DNA of 15,330 nt from CABZJG01 sp965659715. GTDB taxonomy: Bacteria > Pseudomonadota > Alphaproteobacteria > Rhodobacterales > Rhodobacteraceae. The DNA is taken from positions 1 through 15,330 of the forward strand of contig CBFHXE010000063.1 of assembly GCA_965659715.1 (NCBI GenBank), read 5' to 3'. Positions 6,846-13,040 of the stretch are shown here, piece after piece. The translations under genes were made by a program, and so were the position numbers. How positions within the stretch are numbered: position 1 is the stretch's first letter; each line of letters starts with the position of its first letter. The notes under the pieces are model-generated. The model was given only the letters and a program-made list of their open reading frames with translations, ran no database searches and was not told the origin of the DNA.

Positions 6846-8156
6846 TTAACTCCCTTGCCGATTATCCACCACGCGTTTGGCTTTGCCCTCAGAGCGTTGA
6901 ACACTGCCGGGTTCGGCGACCTCAACCTCGCAAGACACGCCAACAACATCTTTAATGCGCTGGGTAAGCTCTTGGGTTGCGGCAGCTCTTTGGCTTTGGC
7001 TGTTTGCATCCGGCAGCACTTCGACATGCACACGCATGCCGTCCATCCGCCCCTTTTGCACAAGTTCTATTTGAAAATGTGTCGACAGATTTTGCGTTGC
7101 GATCACCTGCTCTTCGATCTGGGTGGGGAACACATTCACACCGCGCAGGATAATCATATCATCACTGCGGCCCGTAACTTTTTCCATCCGCCGCATGCTG
7201 CGGGCCGTTCCCGGAAGCAGTTTTGTTAAATCCCGCGTACGATAACGGATGAGCGGCATGCCCTCTTTGGTTAATGTGGTAAAAACCAACTCGCCTTTGG
7301 TGCCGTCTGTGACGGCCTGACCTGTTTGCGGGTCAATAATCTCTGGATAAAAGTGGTCTTCCCAGATATGTAGCCCGTCTTTTGTCTCAACGCATTCATT
7401 GGCAACGCCCGGGCCCATAATTTCTGATAAGCCATAAATATCGACGGCATGCATATCAAAAGCCTGTTCAATTTCTTGTCGCATGGCGTTGGTCCACGGC
7501 TCTGCCCCAAAAATTGCTGTTTCAAGCGAACTTTGGCGCGGGTCTAAGCCCTGACGGTGGTACTCTTCCAAGATATTAAGCATATAGGACGGTGTCACCA
7601 TGATGGCTTTGGGTTTGAAATCCTCGATCAACATGACCTGACGTGCGGTCTGGCCACCCGAAACCGGCACCACCATGGCGCCCAGTTTTTCAATTCCGTA
7701 ATGCGCGCCCAAACCGCCAGTGAAAAGACCATAGCCATAGGCATTATGGACCATATCCCCTGCCCGAACACCCGATGCGCGCAGCGAGCGCGCCACCAAA
7801 TCTGCCCAGATTGAGATATCGTTTTGAGTATATCCAACAACGGTCGGCTTGCCCGTGGTTCCCGATGAGGCATGCACCCGGACAATTTGCGACTTATCAA
7901 CTGCGAAAAGCCCAAACGGGTAATGGTCACGCAGGTTAGCTTTGGTTGTAAATGGAAACTTTGCCAAATCATCAAGAGACTTCAAATCATCAGGATGCAC
8001 CCCAAGTTGGTCAAAACTATCGCGATAAAAACCAACGTTGGCATAGGCGTGGGCCAACGACCATTTAAGCCGCTGCAATTGCAAGTCGCGGATTTCGTCA
8101 ATGGGTGCTATTTCAATTTGATCAAGCTCGGCCCTGTTAGGTGTTAGGTCTTTCAT
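6846..8156 (-). CDS. paaK: Phenylacetate-CoA ligase
   Basis: A 436-residue adenylate-forming enzyme that makes phenylacetyl-CoA from phenylacetate, ATP and CoA, the entry step of the pathway. Visible motifs are the phosphate-binding SSGTTGKP (97-104), YGLSE (241-245), RYRTRD (304-309) and the hinge GRSDDM (329-334) followed by ILRGVNVFP. Length and the compact C-terminal domain match PaaK rather than longer acyl-CoA synthetases. The ATG is at 8156, 5 nt after the paaI stop, with an AGAAAGG site upstream. Gene order paaI-paaK-paaR suggests that one transcript makes the ligase, the proofreading thioesterase and the repressor that probably senses the ligase product. Confidence 0.96.
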   Translation of the reverse strand: MKDLTPNRAELDQIEIAPIDEIRDLQLQRLKWSLAHAYANVGFYRDSFDQLGVHPDDLKSLDDLAKFPFTTKANLRDHYPFGLFAVDKSQIVRVHASSGTTGKPTVVGYTQNDISIWADLVARSLRASGVRAGDMVHNAYGYGLFTGGLGAHYGIEKLGAMVVPVSGGQTARQVMLIEDFKPKAIMVTPSYMLNILEEYHRQGLDPRQSSLETAIFGAEPWTNAMRQEIEQAFDMHAVDIYGLSEIMGPGVANECVETKDGLHIWEDHFYPEIIDPQTGQAVTDGTKGELVFTTLTKEGMPLIRYRTRDLTKLLPGTARSMRRMEKVTGRSDDMIILRGVNVFPTQIEEQVIATQNLSTHFQIELVQKGRMDGMRVHVEVLPDANSQSQRAAATQELTQRIKDVVGVSCEVEVAEPGSVQRSEGKAKRVVDNRQGS

Positions 8157-8161
8157 CCTTT

Positions 8162-8596
8162 TTACCTTTCTCCATCTTGGAAAACTTGACCCTTGATTGC
8201 GCGCGACATGCCGCGCATCTCGGCCACGACCTCATTATTTTGGTTCACAACCCGCACATCATAAATACCGTTTTTGCCGTTTAGGCTGGTTTCTCTGGCC
8301 TCGGCGGTTAACACATCGCCTTCCTGCGCAGGGTTTAGAAAGCTGATCATATTATGCATGGCAACGGTGACCTGATTACGGCTATTGCAGGCAAAAGCAA
8401 ATGCACTGTCCGCCAGCAGAAAAGTAACGCCCCCATGCCCTATGCCATGACCGTTGCAATGGTGCGCTTTGAGCTGCAGAGTTAACCGTGCAAACCCCTC
8501 ATCTATCTCTTGAAGCTCCATTCCAACCCATTGCGAAGCGCGATCGCTTGCCCACATGGCATCAGCAGATTTTTCAGCGCGCTCTTTAGGGGTCAC
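8162..8596 (-). CDS. paaI: PaaI hotdog thioesterase
   Basis: A 144-residue hotdog-fold thioesterase that hydrolyses phenylacetyl-CoA or hydroxylated derivatives, thought to rescue CoA when the pathway stalls. The catalytic region NGHGIGHGGVTFLLADSAFA contains N48, H54 and D63, each offset by two from my recollection of the E. coli enzyme's key residues. The start is a GTG at 8594-8596: AAAGGA is correctly spaced 6 nt upstream, an in-frame TAG lies at 8609-8611, and the overlapping ATG at 8596-8598 is in another frame and followed at once by TGA. It is the first gene of the minus-strand operon. Confidence 0.94.
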   Translation of the reverse strand: MTPKERAEKSADAMWASDRASQWVGMELQEIDEGFARLTLQLKAHHCNGHGIGHGGVTFLLADSAFAFACNSRNQVTVAMHNMISFLNPAQEGDVLTAEARETSLNGKNGIYDVRVVNQNNEVVAEMRGMSRAIKGQVFQDGER

Positions 8597-8651
8597 ATGG
8601 TATCCTTTCTAAACAAATGATTTGATAAATAGGTAAGGCAAAGCTTGCATA

Positions 8652-8671
8652 AACCGAACGGTTGGTCAATA
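8652..8671. promoter_or_regulatory. Putative PaaR/PaaX operator in the divergent paaI-paaZ promoter region
   Basis: AACCG-AA-CGGTT (8652-8663) is an exact 5-2-5 inverted repeat, overlapped by TTGGTCAATA (8662-8671). The latter matches the reverse complement of 1390-1399 at the pcaF-paaABCDE promoter. The site lies between the two divergent genes, just before a candidate -10 for paaZ, so one bound repressor could control both directions. Which regulator binds is not determinable from sequence. Confidence 0.45.
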
Positions 8672-8676
8672 AATTA

Positions 8677-8682
8677 TATATT
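8677..8682 (+). promoter_or_regulatory. Candidate -10 element for paaZ
   Basis: TATATT lies 19 nt before the paaZ ATG, immediately after the putative operator. No convincing -35 element accompanies it at normal spacing; the -35 position falls inside the inverted repeat. The call is tentative, and no convincing minus-strand promoter for paaI was recognised in the rest of 8597-8701. Confidence 0.3.
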
Positions 8683-8701
8683 GGATTTAGAGGATGGCAA
8701 A

Positions 8702-10732
8702 ATGACTATTCAACAGGTGGAAAGTTTTGTGGCAGGGCATTGGCACGCGCCCGATCAAAATGCCCTTGAAATCAATTCTGCCATCGATGGATCGGTCATT
8801 GCACACGCTGGTAGCGGAAAAAACCATACAGCAGCCCTTTTGGAGTTTGCAAAAGCCAAAGGGGGAACTGCGCTCCGCAATATGGGGTTTCATGATCGGG
8901 CAAAGCTTCTTAAAGCGCTTGCAACGAAACTAAATGAGCACAAAGAAGACCTATATAAGCTCTCCTTTTTAACGGGCGCGACGGCGAAAGATCACTTAAT
9001 TGATATCGATGGCGGGATTGCAACCGTTTTTGGCTATGCCTCGATCGGTCGCCGCGAATTGCCCGACAGCCAAGTTTACTGTGATGGCAAGGTTGAGCAA
9101 TTGTCGCGCTCGGGCTCTTTTCTTGGCCAACACATCGCAACCCCGCGCCTCGGCGTTGCGGTTCAGATTAATGCTTTTAATTTTCCAGTTTGGGGCATGT
9201 TGGAAAAACTAGCGCCGGCAATATTGGCTGGCATGCCCGTGATCGTAAAACCAGCAACTGCAAGCTGCTATGTCACTGAGGCGGCAGTGCGCATCATTGA
9301 GGCAAGCAATATCCTGCCGCCGGGCAGCATTCAACTTATTACCGGACCTGTTGGTAACTTACTTGATCATCTGGACTGTCAGGATGTGCTAAGTTTCACA
9401 GGGTCAGAGCAAACTGCACATATGTTGCGCTCAGTGCCCTCACTGATCAAAAACTCAGTGCGTTTTATCGCCGAACAAGACAGTTTAAACGCCTCTATTC
9501 TGGCCCCAGATGCGCATCAGGGCAGTCCAGAATTTGATCTATTTGTCAAAGAAGTTTGCCGCGAAATAACCGTCAAAGCGGGTCAGAAATGCACGGCTAT
9601 CCGCCGGATATTGGTGCCGCAAGACCGGGCAGAAGAGGTCGGCATTGTGCTTAAGCAGAAACTTGAAACGATCCGAATTGGCGATCCCCGCGATTCAAAT
9701 ACGCAAATGGGCGCTTTAATTTCGCAATCGCAAAAAAACGATGTCCAAGAAAAATTTGAACAGTTTAAAACCGAATGTGATGTGCTGTTGGATATGCAAG
9801 CGCCCAAGGCTTTGCAGAGCGGCGCTTTTGTTGGGCCTAAATTGCTCTGCGCACGCACGCCAGATGAAGCAAAGCTGGTGCACGAACATGAAGCTTTTGG
9901 TCCAGTATCTACAATTTTACCTTACCGGGATCTTGATCACGCGGTTGAACTGGCCAACCGTGGGAACGGCAGCTTAGTGATTTCACTCTTTTCCAACCAG
10001 CCCAATACAGCGGCCCATATCACCTATGGTGTGGGTGCTTATCATGGCCGTATTTACATCAATAATCGTGATAGCGCCCATGAAGCCACAGGACATGGCG
10101 CACCGCTTCCACATCTTATTCACGGCGGCCCCGGCCGAGCCGGCGGCAGCGAAGAAATGGGCGGATTGCGCGGTGTGATGCAATATATGCAGCGCACCGC
10201 TATACAAGGCGCGCCTGATATGCTGAGCGCGATAACAGGCAATTGGATCAAAGGCGCATCGCAAAACAGCAGGCCGCCGCATCCCTTCCGGCGCCGGTTC
10301 GATGATCTAACCCCCGGTGATACGCTGAACACAGAGAAGCGTCAGATAAGCGAAGAAGATATCGAACATTTCGCTGCCTTTACGGGCGATACGTTTTACG
10401 CCCATATGGATGATGCAGCGGCCAAGCGAAACCCGTTTTTTCCCGGCAAAGTCGCCCATGGTTATTTGCTATTATCGTTTGCAGCGGGATTGTTTGTCGA
10501 CCCGTACGAAGGGCCAGTTCTGGCCAATACCGGATTGGATAACTTAAAATTTTCCAAACCTGTCGTGGCGGGCGATAGTATTTTTGTAAGCCTAACCGTT
10601 AAACAAAAAACCCGCCGGACAGCCGAGTATGGCGAAGTAAGATGGCATGTTCAGATTCATAATCAAGACACGGATTTAGTCGCAGAATACGAGCTATTAA
10701 CCATGAATGCCTATGCGCTTAATGGGCAATAA
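8702..10732 (+). CDS. paaZ: Bifunctional oxepin-CoA hydrolase / 3-oxo-5,6-dehydrosuberyl-CoA semialdehyde dehydrogenase
   Basis: A 676-residue fusion of an N-terminal aldehyde dehydrogenase (about 1-520) and a C-terminal MaoC-type enoyl-CoA hydratase (about 530-676). The hydratase opens the oxepin-CoA ring and the dehydrogenase oxidises the reactive aldehyde with NADP+. Dehydrogenase residues E258 (FIAEQD) and C297 (AGQKCTAIRR) and hydratase residues D563 and H568 (TGDTFYAHMDD) are all present, each two positions beyond the E. coli residues as I recall them, so both activities should be functional. The ATG at 8702 has AGAGGA 7 nt upstream; an in-frame ATG at 8645 would run through the operator and is rejected. 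paaX follows on the same strand. Confidence 0.96.
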   Translation: MTIQQVESFVAGHWHAPDQNALEINSAIDGSVIAHAGSGKNHTAALLEFAKAKGGTALRNMGFHDRAKLLKALATKLNEHKEDLYKLSFLTGATAKDHLIDIDGGIATVFGYASIGRRELPDSQVYCDGKVEQLSRSGSFLGQHIATPRLGVAVQINAFNFPVWGMLEKLAPAILAGMPVIVKPATASCYVTEAAVRIIEASNILPPGSIQLITGPVGNLLDHLDCQDVLSFTGSEQTAHMLRSVPSLIKNSVRFIAEQDSLNASILAPDAHQGSPEFDLFVKEVCREITVKAGQKCTAIRRILVPQDRAEEVGIVLKQKLETIRIGDPRDSNTQMGALISQSQKNDVQEKFEQFKTECDVLLDMQAPKALQSGAFVGPKLLCARTPDEAKLVHEHEAFGPVSTILPYRDLDHAVELANRGNGSLVISLFSNQPNTAAHITYGVGAYHGRIYINNRDSAHEATGHGAPLPHLIHGGPGRAGGSEEMGGLRGVMQYMQRTAIQGAPDMLSAITGNWIKGASQNSRPPHPFRRRFDDLTPGDTLNTEKRQISEEDIEHFAAFTGDTFYAHMDDAAAKRNPFFPGKVAHGYLLLSFAAGLFVDPYEGPVLANTGLDNLKFSKPVVAGDSIFVSLTVKQKTRRTAEYGEVRWHVQIHNQDTDLVAEYELLTMNAYALNGQ

Positions 10733-10773
10733 CCAGTTGAATTGTGACGGTAAAACTGTGTACGCTGACAGCA

Positions 10774-11607
10774 ATGGAAAGCCGTGAAAAAATAGCCTTT
10801 GAACAGGCGTTAGACATTTTGCTCTCTGGCACAACACCGCGTGTTTGGTCCTTCATCGTGAGTATTTTTGGCGACCTTGCGCGCAATTCCGATGATGAGC
10901 TTAGTGCGCATTTAATCAATAAAATGACCGCACTTATCGGCATTAAGCCCGAAGCCACCCGCGTTGCTTTACACAGGCTGCGCAAGGAAGAGTGGATAAC
11001 TGTACGAAAATCGGGGCGTAATTCGATTTATTCATTGACGGCCAAAGGGTTGCTGCAATCGCAAGCCGCCAGTCAACGGATCTATGGATCAGATGTTCAA
11101 AGCGGCGATCACTGGCATCTTGTACTTACGGATAAAGCCAGGGCCAAAGGTCCATGGGATAATCCTGCAAACGGGTATCTTGCCCTTACTCAAAATAGCT
11201 TTTTTGCGCATGGGGATGCACCCAAAAACTGTGGGGATCATTTTGTTATTTCGGGCGAAATTAACGCTGTACCAAACTGGGTCAAAAACAGATTGTTGAA
11301 CGCAGAAAAAGACAGAAATTTACAAATTCTGACGCAAAAGTTCAAAGCGCTTGAAAGCCTAATAGAGCAAAAAAATCAGCTTGATCCAGTACAAGTTGCT
11401 ACCCTTAGAAGCCTTCTGGTGCATTGCTGGCGGCGCGCTATTTTACGCTATCCTGATGTTCCGGATTGGTTTTTTCCCAAAGGTTGGGCCGGGACGCCCT
11501 GCCGCGGCGCATTTGACAAGGCTTTAAACAAGTTGCGCCAACCAAGCCTAAAAACGCTTGATCCATATAATAACGATCGAAAAGCTGAACCGTTTAAAAT
11601 TGACTAA
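10774..11607 (+). CDS. paaX: PaaX-family transcriptional regulator
   Basis: A 277-residue regulator with an N-terminal winged helix (RVWSFIVSIFGDLA, then EATRVALHRLRKEEWITVRKSGR) and a PaaX-type C-terminal domain ending near the conserved LLVHCWRRAILRYPDVPDWFFPKGWAG. In E. coli, PaaX represses paa genes until phenylacetyl-CoA accumulates. The ATG at 10774 gives a family-like N-terminus; a GTG at 10744 is in frame, would give 287 residues and begins 11 nt after the paaZ stop. Neither has a clear ribosome-binding site. TTGAAT (10738-10743) and TACGCT (10761-10766), 17 nt apart, would place initiation almost at the ATG, allowing a leaderless transcript, but this is weak. Most likely co-transcribed with paaZ. 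Confidence 0.85.
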   Translation: MESREKIAFEQALDILLSGTTPRVWSFIVSIFGDLARNSDDELSAHLINKMTALIGIKPEATRVALHRLRKEEWITVRKSGRNSIYSLTAKGLLQSQAASQRIYGSDVQSGDHWHLVLTDKARAKGPWDNPANGYLALTQNSFFAHGDAPKNCGDHFVISGEINAVPNWVKNRLLNAEKDRNLQILTQKFKALESLIEQKNQLDPVQVATLRSLLVHCWRRAILRYPDVPDWFFPKGWAGTPCRGAFDKALNKLRQPSLKTLDPYNNDRKAEPFKID

Positions 11608-11628
11608 ATAAATGAAATTAACTTATAT
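11600..11628 (+). promoter_or_regulatory. Candidate promoter for the small membrane protein gene
   Basis: TTGACT (11600-11605) and TTATAT (11623-11628) are 17 nt apart; the -35 overlaps the paaX stop codon. The 89-nt gap after paaX is very AT-rich, with two AAAATTAA copies at about 11640-11657 and no terminator-like stem. Confidence 0.45.
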
Positions 11629-11696
11629 ACTTAAGTGTCTAAAATTAATTTAAAATTAAATGATATCTAAAAATATTTACTCGAAAAGGATTTTAA

Positions 11697-11900
11697 ATGC
11701 TGACCCCCAGAAGCATTGTACGAATGGCAAAATGGGCGCGACGTCCACCTAGTTTGAAAATGGTAATAATGGTCTTTTCAATTGTTGCCATTGGCCTGCT
11801 GATCGCAGGAATAGAACACTATGTTGGTTGGCCAGACACGCTAACAGCCGATCCCAAAGGTCATGGAAAAGTTAAAATAACCCAACCTATCAATCCTTAA
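11697..11900 (+). CDS. Small single-pass membrane protein of unknown function
   Basis: A 67-residue protein. The N-terminus is basic (R5, R9, K12, R15, R16, K21), followed by one hydrophobic segment at about 22-39 (MVIMVFSIVAIGLLIAGI), then an acidic and polar tail with GWPDTLTADPKG. The positive-inside rule predicts the N-terminus in the cytoplasm and the tail in the periplasm; no signal-peptidase or lipobox motif is evident. AAAAGGA at 11684-11690 lies 6 nt before the ATG, and an independent promoter is plausible at 11600-11628. The stop codon directly abuts the stop of convergent lipA with no intervening base. I recognise no characterised family. The good ribosome-binding site and ordered charge/hydrophobic pattern support a real gene. 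Confidence 0.75.
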   Translation: MLTPRSIVRMAKWARRPPSLKMVIMVFSIVAIGLLIAGIEHYVGWPDTLTADPKGHGKVKITQPINP

Positions 11901-12854
11901 TTACCCATTACCAAGTTTTTTCAAACGCGCTTGTCGCAGTTGAGCAAAATCATCCCCTGCATGATAAGACGAGCGTGTAAGCGGTGTTGCCGAGACCATC
12001 AAAAAGCCTTTACCATAGGCAGCTTTTTCATAGGATTTAAACTCATCCGGATGTACAAACCGGTCCACTGCATGGTGCTTGGGAGTGGGCTGAAGATATT
12101 GGCCTATGGTCAAAAAATCGACATCTGCGGCACGCATATCATCCATTACTTGCGTCACGGTCTGCCGATCCTCGCCCAAGCCCACCATGATACCCGATTT
12201 GGTAAACATGCTTGGGTCCAATTCCTTTACCCTCTGCAACAGACGAAGCGAATGGAAATAACGGGCGCCGGGGCGCACCTCGGGATAAAGGCCGGGCACG
12301 GTTTCAAGGTTGTGGTTAAAGACATCAGGCCGCGCCTCTACCACAATTTCTAAAACTTCCGGGTCGCATTTCAAAAAGTCAGGCGTAAGAATTTCTATGG
12401 TTGTAGAGGGGCTTCTGTGCCGCACCGCCCGAATTGTTTGGGCAAAGTGTTCGGCCCCACCATCGGCAATATCATCCCGGTCGACAGAGGTGATGACAAC
12501 GTGCTGCAAGCCCAGTTTTGCCACCGCATCGGCGACCCTGCCCGGCTCGAACACATCAAGCGCATTTGGCGGTTTTCCGGTTGCAATATTACAAAATGAA
12601 CAGGCGCGGGTACAGACCTCGCCCATGATCATCATCGTGGCGTGCCCCTGGCTCCAACATTCGCCAACATTGGGGCAACCTGCTTCTTCGCAAACAGTAA
12701 CCAGATTATTATCCCGCATTATATTGCGCGTCGCTTTATAGCCAGCGCTGGTGGGCGCTTTTACGCGGATCCAATCAGGTTTTTTTGGCTGAGCATTGTC
12801 CGGACGGTGGGCTTTTTCCGGATGACGCTGTTTGGGCTGTTTAAGATCTGGCAA
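11901..12854 (-). CDS. lipA: Lipoyl synthase
   Basis: A 317-residue radical-SAM enzyme that inserts two sulfurs into octanoyl groups on lipoyl domains of 2-oxoacid dehydrogenases and the glycine cleavage H protein. The auxiliary [4Fe-4S] cluster ligands are C55, C60 and C66 (CEEAGCPNVGEC) and the radical-SAM ligands C81, C85 and C88 (CTRACSFC); the conserved RSSYHAGDDF occurs at 294-303. The frame opens with TTG at 12852-12854, and an in-frame TGA lies at 12858-12860, so no ATG or GTG can serve upstream. The TTG aligns with the usual family start (M-x-DLK-x-P-x-QRHPEKAHRP). No strong ribosome-binding site is seen. A nearby out-of-frame ATG suggests the alternative of a one-base indel. Monocistronic, with its own promoter. 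Confidence 0.95.
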   Translation of the reverse strand: MPDLKQPKQRHPEKAHRPDNAQPKKPDWIRVKAPTSAGYKATRNIMRDNNLVTVCEEAGCPNVGECWSQGHATMMIMGEVCTRACSFCNIATGKPPNALDVFEPGRVADAVAKLGLQHVVITSVDRDDIADGGAEHFAQTIRAVRHRSPSTTIEILTPDFLKCDPEVLEIVVEARPDVFNHNLETVPGLYPEVRPGARYFHSLRLLQRVKELDPSMFTKSGIMVGLGEDRQTVTQVMDDMRAADVDFLTIGQYLQPTPKHHAVDRFVHPDEFKSYEKAAYGKGFLMVSATPLTRSSYHAGDDFAQLRQARLKKLGNG

Positions 12855-12877
12855 AGGTCATGTCCATTTTTCGCAGT

Positions 12878-12905
12878 ATAATACCACAGTTTGACCGCTC
12901 TCCAA
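12878..12905 (-). promoter_or_regulatory. Candidate promoter for lipA
   Basis: On the minus strand TTGGAG (12900-12905) and TATTAT (12878-12883) are 16 nt apart. Predicted initiation near 12871 leaves a leader of only about 17 nt before the TTG start, which supports translation beginning close to that codon. Confidence 0.5.
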
Positions 12906-13003
12906 GCCTTATTCGCACATATCCGCTATGCAGAATGACTAAAACCGCACTAAGTTGCTCACTTAAGGCGGCATGAAAGACATCACTCAAGCTGGTGGTG
13001 TGC

Positions 13004-13028
13004 CCCCGCACAGATCTACTGCGCGGGG
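13004..13028 (-). terminator. GC-rich hairpin downstream of katG, possible terminator
   Basis: CCCCGCACAG (13004-13013) and CTGCGCGGGG (13019-13028) form a 10-bp stem with one mismatch and a 5-nt ATCTA loop. It begins 12 nt beyond the katG stop in the direction of transcription. No T-run follows on the minus strand, so it is not a textbook intrinsic terminator; it may act as a 3'-end stabiliser or a weak terminator separating katG from lipA. Confidence 0.5.
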
Positions 13029-13040
13029 AGCATGTTCAAA

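Noticed and set aside
6842..7063. N-terminal extension of the TetR regulator into paaK
   Set aside because: The added 74 residues overlap paaK coding sequence and look unlike a TetR N-terminus; the ATG at 6841 has AGGGAG upstream.
8596..8598. ATG overlapping the paaI start
   Set aside because: It reads ATG-TGA in a different frame, so the GTG at 8594-8596 must start paaI.
8614..8624. CAAAT-G-ATTTG palindrome upstream of paaI
   Set aside because: A short AT-rich 11-mer with no second copy at the other paa promoters; likely by chance.
8645..8701. Earlier in-frame ATG for paaZ
   Set aside because: It would translate through the inverted repeat and candidate -10, lacks a ribosome-binding site, and adds 19 residues absent from the usual PaaZ start; ATG at 8702 has AGAGGA at proper spacing.
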